From positions 8,015,848 through 8,079,847 of the forward strand of contig WARS01000016.1 of assembly GCA_008933995.1 (NCBI GenBank): 64,000 bases of DNA, in the 5' to 3' direction. The translations under genes were made by a program, and so were the position numbers. Origin of the DNA: Datnioides undecimradiatus. Taxonomy: Eukaryota > Chordata > Actinopteri > Lobotiformes > Datnioididae. Below, in pieces: positions 1-12,330 of this stretch. The notes under the pieces were generated by a model. The model saw nothing but the letters and a program-made list of their open reading frames with translations. It was not told the origin of the DNA and made no database searches. Within the stretch, counting starts at the first letter, position 1. Each line of letters starts with the position of its first letter.

Positions 1-1734
1 AGAAGTACAGTGTAGGCAAAAACAAACACTGGAATTAAAAAACAATATGGCTGCTAGCAAGGTTTCCAGGATTTGTCCCTGGCTAGTAAATCAATCTTTC
101 ATTTTAAATCACAGACAACGGAAAAAGCTCATTTTTACCTGTAGGTCTCTGTTTATGTGCTTATTTGTACATTCATTATTTTCTTAATGAACCTCTAAAA
201 CAATTACAATGTGTAGACTTTATATGTTTGTGAGTATTTAGACATTTGCACAGCACATCGAGCTCAAAAGAAGGTTATTTTTCCCCAAGAGTCTTCACGC
301 TAAACCTCTGTGAAAGCTGTTTATGCAGGGGTCTACTTCATGTGAATTGCAGTTGCAACAGCTGAGTGGGACTTAATTTCAGCCCAAGAGATAAATGATG
401 GTCTTGACGAGTCATGTAAAGTGGTGATGGAGGTTGTACAGGGAGGCAAGTGCTACAAGATCCCCCAGGCATAAGGCTATTTCTTAAAAGGGTTTATTAA
501 TTACAATTATATACATATATTCCACTTTCTTTCAATAAGGTGGAAAAATTGTTTAACTGACCCTGAAGCACAATTCACAACAAGGACAACAATAAAGCTA
601 AGTCCTGCCCTGGTATTTTCAACCCAACCACACACAACCCAACAACAAAATGTGTTTGATTTGAAATGAGCGCATTTATCCCTGACTGAAAAGAAATATG
701 CTAGTTTCTGTGAAAAACCAAATTGTAACTGAGCTCTGAAGTCACACTGTGCATAAACTCAAGGAAGCCTTGACAAATGTAAACTGTCCTTTATAAAACC
801 TGAGGAGTTGTTGCAGTGAGTTACTGGTCTCCACAATCTTGTTTATCACAGTTTTCAGGGATGCCTGCAATGTCTGCTCCTGTTTATGTGATGGAGTCTG
901 ATGGCTATGCGGCCAGCTACTGATAAAAATGACAACTAGAGAAAGCCTTTCCTTGAAATGTGACATAATCATGACAGTTAAGTTTGCATTTTGGCAGCTT
1001 AACACTGCTTTAACACCAAGCATTTCACACTTGCTCTGCCCACCTCCACGTATATCCATTATTTTAGAGCACTTGCCTGCCTGCTGAAGTTTTTTTCTGT
1101 ATTTTCTTGGCACCATCTTCTTCCTTCTGTTTTTGCTCTCCATCTAAAACATGATGGGTAGACTACTACTGGTCTGAGCCAGGATAACCAAGGTAACGGG
1201 GGACGAGCCACTCATTTTTTACTCCTGTACTATGGACTTGATTGCACCATTAACAGAAAGCATGTGTGTGTATGTGGAGACAGAGAGCATAAGACTCTGC
1301 CTGCTCAGGCTGCAGAAAGCACAATATTGTTTGTTAGCCCACGGTAATCAGGCTGAATTGTTACTAGCCCACTGGGATTTCTTTCAATCCTCCAGATTAC
1401 AACTACACTGCTGACAGCAGGTATGAAAGCAACAGACGCACAGCCAAGAAGTATTACTTGGAGCCAGATTTCTTTTCACAGCAAAATATATTTGTTGGTG
1501 TTGGTCTTTTATATTTTGACTATTTATTCCATTGCCATTTATATGTGCATCATATTCTAAAATCATTAGGAGGACACTAATATAGCTGAGGACAGTTCTA
1601 AAGCAAGGTCAGTGTACTGAGATCACCCTCACAGTGTCAGTGCAACATGTGTGTCAACCTTACTGAGCGACCTCATCGCCTCCATTACAATCTTGTCACC
1701 GGGTCCATGCTACAGTGCACCATCACGACTGGTG

Positions 1735-2030
1735 CAGAAACAATTCATTGATTTACACATTTGTCAATTGACAGAAAAATAATTGCCATTCTAATATTAA
1801 TTAGTCATTGATTTAAGAAACGTCAAATCCTCCGCTGGTTGCAACTCCTCAAATGTGACACTTTGCCAGTTTGATCCATTTTATATCATTAGGAATTTAA
1901 TATCTTTGGGGTTTGCAGTGGTGGTTGGACAAAACAATAATTTCGAAGATGTCAATTTTGGCTCAAATAAATTGTGAATTTTTTTATTGAGATTCTGAGT
2001 AACAACATTTATAATCATCCAGTCAGAAAT
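1735..2030. mobile_element. Degenerate teleost dispersed repeat (MITE-like)
   Basis: The segment resembles, from memory, a very common short teleost repeat whose copies contain phrases such as 'attgacagaaaaataat', 'tcctcaaatgtga', 'aatatctttggg' and 'ttggacaaaacaa', all visible here in the usual order. The copy is diverged and its termini are not sharp, so the ends are approximate. It has no coding capacity. The family name was not checked. Confidence 0.6.
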
Positions 2031-3097
2031 AAAACCTGTTAACAAAACAAACACACAAACACGGCAGGTAGAACACTGCAACGCACACTTACATAGTCCA
2101 AAAAAAATAAACGCAAGTACAAATACCAAGAGAAAGAGCAGTCCAACCCAGAGGGGTCCACTGAGTCTGAGCCATACCCTGATAAATCCCTAATATTGTC
2201 AGAAGGGTTGTATTGTGATTTTTTGTTTGTTTGTTTGTTTATTGGCTGTCCACTGTAGCTGCTACAACACAGTGATAAATCATATCAAGTCTTCAATCCT
2301 TGAACATTTGTAATACATGTGTGGACACCAACCAATTTCCTTATTTTAATCATAAACAGTCTGTATTGAGGTCTGTCTGGTCATTTTAATTGCGTCTCAG
2401 TGTTCCTGTCATTCCCATATATTGTCTTCTATGAGAGGTTTTACTTATGTGGTGGCACTTTATAGACTATCCAGGTAATAAAAACAATCTTAGTTTGAGT
2501 CCTAATGAAGACTGCAAGAAAATGAAGGAATGATTTAAATACAGACCTGGGGACAGCAGACGGAAATCATCAGTGTCCTCTCTGACCTTTTCCCCAAATA
2601 TTTCCTCTGGGCAGGTGCAAATAAATGACAACGACAACTACAGCACCCGTCAGAACTTCAGAAAAAACAATGTTTTTTCAATGCTTTGCTCACTCACTGA
2701 GCTTCTGTACCTGCCAGCCAGTGGGCTTTGCCCTTAATTGAAACCAGGCAGGAGGTCTTTTTTTATTTACAGGACAGGCGTGCAGGAACAGTTGTCGGGG
2801 GCTAGTTAGTTACAGGCTACACACACTCGTATTCACACCTGGGAGCTGCCAAGAATGACCACAATCTTGTACTTTTGGCCGCTGAGCAGTTCAATTAGAG
2901 CAGTCGGGGGTTAAGTACCTCGTTTAATGGCACATCAACAGTGGCGATTGAAGGCTGGAAAAATACAATTTATTTATTTTTAATGTCATTATGTACTCAG
3001 CAGGCGTTCAAGCAAATGACCTTCATGTTGCAACCTCTCTCCTCTAACCTTCAAGCTCAGTCTTTCTCTTACCCTCCAATCTTGTTTCTTGTCTTTT

Positions 3098-3150
3098 CCC
3101 TCTCTCTCTCTCTCTCTCTCTGTCTCTCACACAGACACACACACACACTG
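3098..3150. repeat. TC/CA microsatellite
   Basis: A TC dinucleotide run is followed by a CA run. It lies in the grin2a intron and has no visible function. Confidence 0.9.
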
Positions 3151-4134
3151 CATTCCCCATCAACTACGACTTCAAAAGGCTGTATTGCTGCAGTTATTGG
3201 TTCCTGTGTTTTGGTTGCTGTGCCCTGAGAGATTTAAAAGCTAAAGAACCAGTTGTGTTTTTATCAAAGCTTCTTCAGTCTGTCTGTCAGTCAGCAAGGT
3301 CTACAGAGTCAGTACCAGGGAGAGAATTCAGCTAAGAAAGAGTTGTACATCCCTAACTTTGCACTGAGCATCACACCAAAATAAAATAAAGAAAAAAGTC
3401 AATCTTAAAGGATTCTCTTTTTCATTTAAAAGCGACGAATCAATTTTTCTGGCATCCCACTGAGCACTAGAAGTAATACAGCTACATACAGCCCAGCATT
3501 ACTTTTTTTTTTTTTTTTTGCTTCGCACAGCCCAGTTTCACACCAAGCAGAAAGCACAGCACATTACATACATTCATTAAATAAACAATACTTGATAATA
3601 TGATATGATATGATAAAAGTGATACAGGTTATATTCAAACTATACTGACCTTATGAATACTGCACCTTTAAATGGAACCTTTCAAAAGCTGATTAGCATT
3701 AAGTTACTTATACCAGCCATTAATCCAACATTCTGGCTATAATATCCTCAAATAGCGGACAGTTAATATATGACGTATATGAGAAGGAACCCATCTATAT
3801 ATGTGTATGGGGTGTAAAGTGTGTGTATAGTGTGTGGTTTTTGGAGTCATTTTTCATACTGTAGCCTAGTGGATTATGTTGAAATGAGCTGCATTTCAGG
3901 TGGAGTGACTTTCTAAATACCAAGTCCGTCTGACCTAATTGCTAATGTGCCAGGACATCTGAAGAAAAGTGTAGGTTGAAAGGCATTATCCATTATCCTC
4001 ACATTTAAAGGGAGCTGAGAAAAGGTATTACAGCTCCCTAATCTCCAAAACACAGTGTGTCCAAAAAAGCAGGAGTATCTCTTGTGTGCGTCTGTGTGTG
4101 TTTGAACTTGTTTGTCTGTGTCAGGGTCACTTAC

Positions 4135-4293
4135 CTTGTCAGCCATAATCATAGAGGAGCCTCCGTGGACTCCAAGAACAGGAAGTTGCGTCTGAACAGA
4201 GAGGAAGTCAAGGATCTGGGCAATGGCCTCCTGGTCAGTGCCATCGGCAAACACAATGCCATGGAGACGAGTGCGTGACAGAAGCTCACACAC
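4135..4293 (-). CDS. grin2a: grin2a second coding exon
   Basis: The acceptor is CCAAG|GTG at 4294/4293 and the donor is AAG|GTAAGT at 4135/4134. It codes 53 residues, beginning [12 protein letters not shown] and ending SSMIMADK, which is the most diagnostic GluN2A/2B stretch in the window. It is phase 0 on both sides. Confidence 0.9.
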
Positions 4294-4599
4294 CTTGGGA
4301 CAGAGTAAAACAAATTCAGACAAACAAATTCAGTCAAACAAAACTTTGTGACTGGTGAAGGGATCAACATTTCTCACCTGTGTAATCACAGACTTTGGGT
4401 CAGTCTGGTTGATTCTTAGTATTACCACAGAGATATCTAGGGCATCATCAGGGCGCCGAGGTGGACGGAGTTCCTGGTCAGAAACATGGCGCGTCTGGCC
4501 CATGACCACACCCACACTGAGCCCTGGAGGCTTCTGGGATGCCGCAGGCACCATCATATGGGAGAGTAGGAGCAACATCCAGCCCACTACACCCATCAT
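4135..4599 (-). CDS. grin2a: NMDA receptor GluN2 subunit (GluN2A type), N-terminal part, two exons
   Basis: The gene encodes a glutamate-binding GluN2 subunit of the NMDA receptor, a tetrameric Ca2+-permeable postsynaptic channel built with GluN1. The coding joins are 4599..4378 and 4293..4135 (222 + 159 bases, 127 codons, both phase 0). The ATG lies just inside an exon whose acceptor is at 4604-4603, so the leader is spliced. A hydrophobic signal peptide (about residues 1-21, ending PAAS) is followed by the amino-terminal domain, with an N-glycosylation sequon NQT at 64-66. The stretch [17 protein letters not shown] and the ending SSMIMADK match mammalian GluN2A/2B, whereas GluN2C/2D carry VFED.. 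and ..VLTPK there. The early HVSDQELR resembles GluN2A (DVTERELR) more than GluN2B. The ligand-binding domain, pore and C-tail lie outside the window. The family call is near certain. The 2A paralogue is inferred from a few diagnostic residues recalled from memory. Confidence 0.85.
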
Positions 4600-4602
4600 A
4601 CC
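4378..4602 (-). CDS. grin2a: grin2a first coding exon (5'UTR 4602-4600, CDS 4599-4378)
   Basis: The acceptor on the minus strand is a T-rich tract ending TTTTTAG, and three untranslated bases then precede tandem ATGs (MMG). The exon codes 74 residues: the signal peptide and the first strand/helix part of the amino-terminal domain through '..TDPKSVITQ'. The donor is CAG|GTGAGA at 4378/4377. Phase is 0. Confidence 0.88.
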
Positions 4603-7600
4603 CTAAAAACACACAAACACCACAAGTAAACACAAAGCTTGCAGATCAAATTTCTAAATCGGAAGCCACAAAGGGCCATACTTTAAACAGCAGGGGCCAC
4701 AATTATATGAAAGCTCTGTGGAGTATTAGACATTTCGTTTCCTGCCTTCTGGTGACTTTTTATGCATGTTAATAACCAAAAACCTACCTAACAGGCAATC
4801 AGGATGGAATTGAAAACAACTAAACACAAAGTTCAGGTGCTGGACAATGAAGTTATTTATTGGTGGATGTCAAAGTTCCTTAAGCAAGAAACTGAAAGGC
4901 CAATTGCTCCTCGTGGTCAGACCAGCATGTAGCTCGCTGCCTGCTGTGTGAGTGGAACAATAAGAGGCAAACTGTGAAGCATTTTAGATGAAAGCTGTAC
5001 AAATGCAGACATTCACATTTTATCATTTTGTCAGTTGGTTGTATATTCTTGTAACAGCTAAGGAAAAAAAAACTTTAGATACTGCTTAAATTTTAGTAAA
5101 CCTGAATAAGCAATCTTCAGGGGTTCTGTAAAGTAACTGATACTTTAAAATACCACAGTAGTTGAATTTTCATCCAAATGCATTGCAAATTTTACTCAAG
5201 TTCCTGGAAAATTGGCAAAAGAAAAACAGAAGTTCAGGCTTGTCTCCATGCACTTATTAACAGTGAGTTCATCAAGATATTATACCACTACAAAATTATA
5301 GTAGTTATAGTATAGTATGCATTATATAGTTAAAAGAGAACTGGCTGAACCTCACGCAGTGAAAAACATAGAAGAAAACATGATGTAGTATAAGATCTGT
5401 TTTAACAAATATGAGTCCCTGGTGTGTCTAGAAACCACGCCCTTCTTTTTTGTTTTCTCCACCCTTCACAAAATGTATACTCCAAAATGCCAGTCAAATG
5501 TGACCTCAAGTCTGACGTTGCAAAAATGCTTTGGCACCACCTGCAGCGAAATGACCATCCTGCCCACTGGCACAGAATCAATCTACCTCACAGTCATTGG
5601 TACCCTGCCACTAATGATCACTATGGTAACACACACACACAAAACAGAAAAGACAAAAAAAAAAAAAAATCTGGAAAATAAACAACAAAAACAAAGATCA
5701 GAGTAAAATTATCTACAATGACAGAAACCATCTTTGGGCCAAATGTATTTGATGTGCACTTTGGTTCTTTTAGTATGCCCCATGTTGGGCCTGCTAATGA
5801 GATGAGGACAGAGTTAAGGACCAATACTGTAGCTAGATATTTGATCGCCCCCTACATCAATACATAAATTCAACATTTCTTGCATGGATATTTCATATCA
5901 TAGCAACCAAAGTGGCTCAGCTGAAAAAATGCTGAACCACCTGGGCATTCTCAAAAGAGCACCTCACATTTTCAGGCGGGAAAAAAATGCCTTGATGGAC
6001 ATATGCCCTTCATGTCTGACAACATGATGGAAGAGACACTGACGGAGATATAGCTTTATGTTAAAGAGTATGATCCCTGTGTTATCTAGAAATAGCCGCA
6101 GTAGCAAGGAACTACAACTTCTCTCCATTTTAATTGTGTTGTGAGTACATTTTGAACCATCAGGATATATCAGAGTCTTCTGTATTCTGATCATGCCTTC
6201 AAAAACGCAGTGAGTGCTATAAAACGACCCACTGGGTTTCTCCAAGACTGGCTTGGATTTATCTTTGTTAAAAAAAAAACAGTGGGACTAAGATATGTAA
6301 CTTGAATCAAATTATTAGTTCAAGCCTCAAGTGCAAAAGCAGGGATAATGATATGATCATAATAGGCACAAACTGGAGCTGGGAGTTTACTGTCCTCTTT
6401 CTGTCTTCCGCTATTCCAAAATCACTTAATTCAGTTTCAAAGTGGGCGACCATTAGGAGACCGGGGTTAAACCTAACTTTATTTTTGCTAAACCGCTAAT
6501 CGGGCTTCATGAGATGCCCTAAATCTCTCTTCCACTGTCTGCCTTTATTTGAACATAATCTATGCCTGTAGGCAATGTTCAAAGTAAAGTGCCAGCTATT
6601 AATGGATAAAATATCCCTGAAATAAATGTAATCTGATTTTACCCCAGTCAGGGTTTGAGGGGAAACATTCCAAATCGCTAAAGGCACACAAGTGTCTGAA
6701 TCAATCAATAACATTCACTGAGATGAAAAATAACATTTGTTTCTGTATCCTAACCAAGTTCCAGGCTAATACAGAGGAGTTTAAGCTCCTGTTCCCGGTT
6801 CAGCTTAGACTGTGTTACCTTTTCCTGTAATGTGAGCAGATCTAAGAGAAGCAGATGAGTAGAGGAAATGCAGTGTGAAATGCCTTGGGCTGAATGAGAG
6901 CTAATGAAACCATGATGCGAATGCTACGTTGCATCTCAGCCAATTTTTTACACCACCACAGTCCAGCAGAGCTGAAAAACACCCCAGGAGGAAACATCAC
7001 ATCCACAAAATTAACCTACTGTCTCTATATCTCTTCATTCTCCTTGCTCCTAGTTTTTTGCATCCATGTCTAATAATCACCTTTATCTATTATTTTTCTT
7101 CTGTACTGTAATTCATTTTTTCATACTCTTTTTCTCTAATTCTGCCAATCTGTCTTTCCGGCTGGGTTAGTGTGTGTGTATCTGATCCATGTCATCTCAC
7201 ACCCGGTCTAATCAGGCCAGTTAGTCAAGTCAGTACTTTCCCAGCTTGCTCTCTCTGCCCTGGTGCCCACAGACTAGCCTGCAGCTCCAGCAGCACTTAG
7301 CATACGCCGCTAAATCACACACAGCTACACTCCTGTCCTAGGGAATTAGTGTCAGCTCCAACCAATGGGACAAGATTATACTAACTTTCCCTGGAGTTAG
7401 CATCAGAGCTAACATAACTAGGTGCCCAGGTCTGCTGTGCCACAGCTTCCAAAATGGTCAACGTAGTTGGAAAATGTTGGGTCACTGAGTATTCCCGCTG
7501 TCTTACAGGATCTGCAGTTGTGTTAAAATCATATCTGCTGACTCCTGTGATTAGCTTCCAAAAAAGATGTCACAAGGGGGGTAACTGTTTCCCACTGTGT

Positions 7601-10600
7601 TAGCATTTATGCTAATATTTCCACAAAACTAAAAAATGCAAGATCTTAATAATGTAACAGTGTTCAGTGGCATGATTCCCTAGCATTCTGACAACAAGAA
7701 AAGGGAGTTCACTCCATAAAAATGTCTTTTAAAGGTAAGAGAGTATTCAGTGGCAGATTTACTGCAATAAAAAAGACTGAAGAGAGCTTTTGTTTGAACA
7801 TGTTTCCTAAATTGTACAAATTTGCCTCTAAGCAGCAAATTAGTCTAGTCCAAAAATGTTTTTATTTTTTGCAGCTAAAGTTAATTCTAGATTTGTGAAA
7901 ATGATGTCTCTGTCAAAGCTTGAAACAACACACCCGGTGCTCAAACGGGAGCTGGCACTCAGAGGCCCTCAAGCTGCTTCAGTGACAATGAATCAGAGGA
8001 CGTCTTTGTGCACAGTGTAACACAACCCAGAGTGATTTTCCTCGGATATAAGCACATTTTTTGGTTCAACAATGTTAGCCCTAACTCCAATTAAATAAAG
8101 CTCACGTGGGTGTAATTGCTTAAATCTATCAGTCCACAATTTCATTCTTTCTTTCATCGTCAGTGAAGCAGCTCCACAGCGTCTCTAGATGACAACACAA
8201 ATTAGGCTTGCAGTTATGTGGACCTTGTTTCCCCCAAAATATCTTAAAGCGATATTACATTCAAAGTATGGCTACTGCACAGCAGACACTCAAACTTTGC
8301 AGGCTTGAACTTTGTCTGCAGAGGTTTGTAGTTTTCTCTTTTCTCAACACTCACTGTGAACAAAATGAATTGAATTGGTGTCAAAAATGACCAGTTGTCA
8401 GTAGGAAAAATGTCCTTGAGTAAAGTATCATTTCAAGGCTAAAACTGAAACATTCATACAAAACCTCTTAAGTTCGTCAGGTAAAAAGTTAATCTTATTT
8501 GTGACAATGTGACAAACACCACTGACCAGTCTGGCACTACTGTGTCAGGTAATTTTTTATCACATATTCAATTTTATCTCAGTTGGGTGTTTTTAATGAT
8601 GCAATGTTATTTTCCCTTTTCCCTTTTATTTTTTCACAAAGCAAATTCTTGCTATGATCTGCTATTTACCATTTGTGATCACTAATGATGAAGCATACAA
8701 TTAGATCTAAGTATGCACAAGAAAAAAATAAAATCAACAAAACGATATTTGTCAGCGGTTGAGCTGAGCGGATCATCTAAAGTAAAAATGTGCTTTCACA
8801 GTTCCTCTCATCATTATAAGTTCACCTTGTGGTGCCCTTACCTCATCATTGATGTCATGTTAGTACATGAAAAACAAGTTGTCATAACCTGAAAACGATG
8901 TAGAACATGCTATGTAACAACAAAACAAGGCATCACTCCTAATTCCAGTTGTTTTATAACATCTGCTTAAGGACCTTTAGCAAGAGAAAAAAATCAAACC
9001 ACACATAAACACTACACCTACAAAGTTATGCCTTTGCATGATTTGAGATAACAGTTGGCTGTAAGAGCTCTAGAGTCTCATGGTTTAATAATAAGTACAT
9101 CAAATCATTATTGCTTTTGTCAGCTAAGGTAGCATATGATAGCTATGATAGATGTCTTGCCACCCCATTTTCTACTGTCGGTTTGAATTTGGTTTGTTAA
9201 TCCTCATAATATCCAGTTTCAAACCCTGAGTGTCAGGGCCAGATTTATGTACATATTTGCACTTGCAATCTGCATGAAATTAGCGCCTGATTTACTCAAG
9301 CAGTAGCTAATTATCAGTAACTGGGACTGTCTTTTAGGTGCATTCTGCACATAAACAAGATCTCCAAAGATGCAGTTCAGTGGTGAAATGGGGATGCTAT
9401 TGGGTAATAAATCATGAAAGAAATCAAGCCCAGAAAAAGAAATCAAATGCAGTCACGCTGAAATTATGATTCCCATTAAATGAAACTTTAACTTTTCAAA
9501 GCATTCACGAAGTCCTCAATTAAACCCTAACTGAGACAACAATCTGGGCATCTATTACTGTTTAGTATTGTCTAGGTTTTATAAAACCAATGCAGGAAAA
9601 TATATGTCATAACATTCAATTGGCATAATGCATTAATGTTAAATCAAAGCCACAACATTGTGGGGTTTTTTTATTATTACTGCACTACCTTTCTGTCTAA
9701 GAAGCTGTCACTCTAATTTCTAAATAATTCACTCCAACTCCCCTACACATGTTTCTGCTGTCATGGTGATTTCTGCAGAATGCAGTATTATTCATTTTTG
9801 TCTCCTCCACCACAACCTTCTCTTTAATATGCCATTTCAAATCTGTACCTGTGTGATAGAGGAAAAGAATTTTCCTTGTAAAACTGACCCTTGAATATTG
9901 GGAGACTTAATAAATGTACCAGAATGTGCAGTCAACCGTATTTATCAAATCTCCCCCTGTGCACTGTGTGCAATTCTCCTTTAAATGCTAAATGCATTTG
10001 CATGAAGAAGAGAGGCACACTTCAATGATTGCACGCAAGCTATGTCACAGATGACAGGCAAACTGCGCTTCCAGGCCGATGCACCTGTTTGATAAATAAC
10101 ATGCACATCTACTGAATTTTCTGTTATCTACTGCTGTCATTTTTGCATTTGCTAAGGAATGTAACTTGACAACATTGGCAAAGTTAGAACTGTTGTCCTG
10201 AGTAGCTAGCAGCCAGTGCATAATGCGTATATGATCCTCGTACAAATTCGTGATCAGCAAGAGAATTATTCTAATGTATAAGAGAGAAATGTTAAATTGT
10301 ATTTTTTTCCGTTGATGACATGTGATAAATGATTATTTGAATCCTTATTATAGATACATCATCAGATACAGTTGTAGATGAGTTGTAGCAGAGCCAGAGT
10401 TTAGGGTAGAGAGCACATTAAGAAAAGCAATAAAAGAAAGTTGAGGAGGCAAAGTGTTCCCCACTTATACTGTGGACATCATGTTTCTTTTTAGAGGACA
10501 GCAGTTCAGTGTTTCAGTGTTTGTGGCCACCCACCATTATTGTTTCTTAGTTTTATTTGGCTGCAGTAGTACTTTGAGAAGTTGGCTAAGCTTGTCACAT

Positions 10601-12182
10601 TACTGGGCAGTCTGTGCTACGTTGTGTCTCAGTTGGGTAAAAAAAAATTAAACACATGAACAACACATTACAGATGGTGCTGTGACGTCTTCAAGGACAT
10701 ATTGGGAAATGTTTTAAAAGGTGTGGAAACTTTGGGAAAACATTTTGCCAGCCACTTTTAGTATCATGTAGTTTTTTACTTTTCAAATTGGAGGTAGCTT
10801 GACTGGCATCTCCATCAGCAAGTGTCTTGAATCATTTCAGCAGTTCAATAACAACTTCCCTACTAACAGAAGATACAGCATTGTGTGACTTTTAGTACAT
10901 TGTTTATAATCGTAGTAAATGGTATGGAATTAGGGCACATTGTAAGTGTAACCTGTGACACGCATATACACTGTGGTGAGACCAGACTAGTGATGTGGGA
11001 CTGATAAGAGAAGAGCTGCAGAGAGGCAGTAATGTCTTAGGCATGCAATAACTGTGGCTGTCTGCAGTAAGCATGTCAGGGGGGATTCCATCCCTCAAAT
11101 TGCACCAAAATGCATCCCCGTTGGTAACCTGCCAGAGGTTGTTTAGTTGATATGTTAGTCTAGACCGCTTTACTCAGAGATCCTTTATCTGACTGAGGTT
11201 TGTACAAGTTAGAATCTATGGTGGCGACCACAGCTCTGGAATATCAGAAGTCCAACTGTGCTGTGTATTGATAAAACCATGGAGCTGTCCATTGTGCTTA
11301 CATACTTGTGATCGTGCCTTTTTCTCTTGGTCTCACCCTTCTGTCAGTTTCATTATGGATCTACAATGATAATACAGCTAGAGGTAATTTGTGAGTCTGC
11401 AATGTTTACACCAAATACTGCTTGCACTGTTTGTTTATGTGTAAGGGTTTATGATATGTATATAAACCTTGGAACATTGTTTGTGAAATGTGAGGTTTAG
11501 AGAAGGAAGTTTGGAGACAAGGTTGACAAGTCCAGCAGACAAGTAAACACCAAGGGAAGGCACAGACACACACACGTGGGCACACGCACATTCACACACT
11601 CGCTCCACATTACATCTTTGTTTAATGGGTTTAAATAATGTCTGATACTGACAGCTTAACATTCATCCAACTGTCATTTAGCATTTAATCACTTTTAACT
11701 GATGAAAATTATATTAAAAAAGTCACTAGAAATATTGCACTTGCAGCTGACATATTCATATTCTACGGTACTGAGCAGTTGTGGCTCTGAAGCTGGAATT
11801 ATCAGCATCAGTTATAATTATCTTGTGACAATATGTATTAAGTGATTATTACGTTTTTTTTCTTTGTGCAAGTACTATCCTTTTTTCTGCCATGATATTG
11901 GCACACTGGTTTAACACTCCACTGTGAGTGTAGCTATCTATGACCTCAGTGTATTTACTATTTGTGAATTTTAAGTCAACATTTTTCTAATGACTACAGC
12001 TTTTATGTATTAGTGCATAAGAGCACATGTATAAGAGATTACAAAATCACAGTTCTGCATGTTTTACCACACCTTAAATTTTCATTATACAATATATTCT
12101 TTCCCATTGAAAAGCACTTGGCATGATGATACAGTTATGAGGTGGTTAGTAACTTATCTTTCAAGAAGAGACCAGTAATACT

Positions 12183-12330
12183 ATTGGAGTGTTAGTGCCA
12201 CAAGTCAGTGTCCTGGGCTTCCTACTCTTTACAGTATTCTTCATATAAGAATCGACCATTTCAGGTTATGTGTTCCTATATGCAGAAGATAGCCTGGAGT
12301 TTATGAAAACAGAATAAGGATATGGATGTT
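12183..12330 (+). mobile_element. Degenerate non-LTR retrotransposon (LINE) reverse-transcriptase fragment
   Basis: Plus-strand translation from about 12186 gives VPQVSVLGFLLFTVFF, then a stop, then YVFLYAEDS. This mirrors the LINE reverse-transcriptase block PQGSVLGPLLF followed by the catalytic YADD motif, here mutated to YAED. It is interrupted by stops, so it is a dead fossil. Ends are approximate and the clade is unresolved. Confidence 0.5.

Larger units (their letters stand above)
1..4134 (-). other. grin2a: grin2a intron 3' of the second coding exon, running off the window
   Basis: This stretch lies downstream, in minus-strand sense, of the splice donor at 4134/4133. I find no further GluN2 exon in it, so the next exon lies outside the window. 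It is AT-rich, holds a degenerate dispersed repeat near 1.7-2.0 kb and a TC/CA microsatellite near 3.1 kb, and has no open frame with recognisable homology. The 133-codon minus-strand frame at 742-1143 looks accidental. Confidence 0.7.

Noticed and set aside
742-1143. 133-codon minus-strand open frame starting MESKNRRKKMV
   Set aside because: No recognisable domain, AT-rich codon choice, no supporting splice or promoter context; consistent with a chance frame in an intron.
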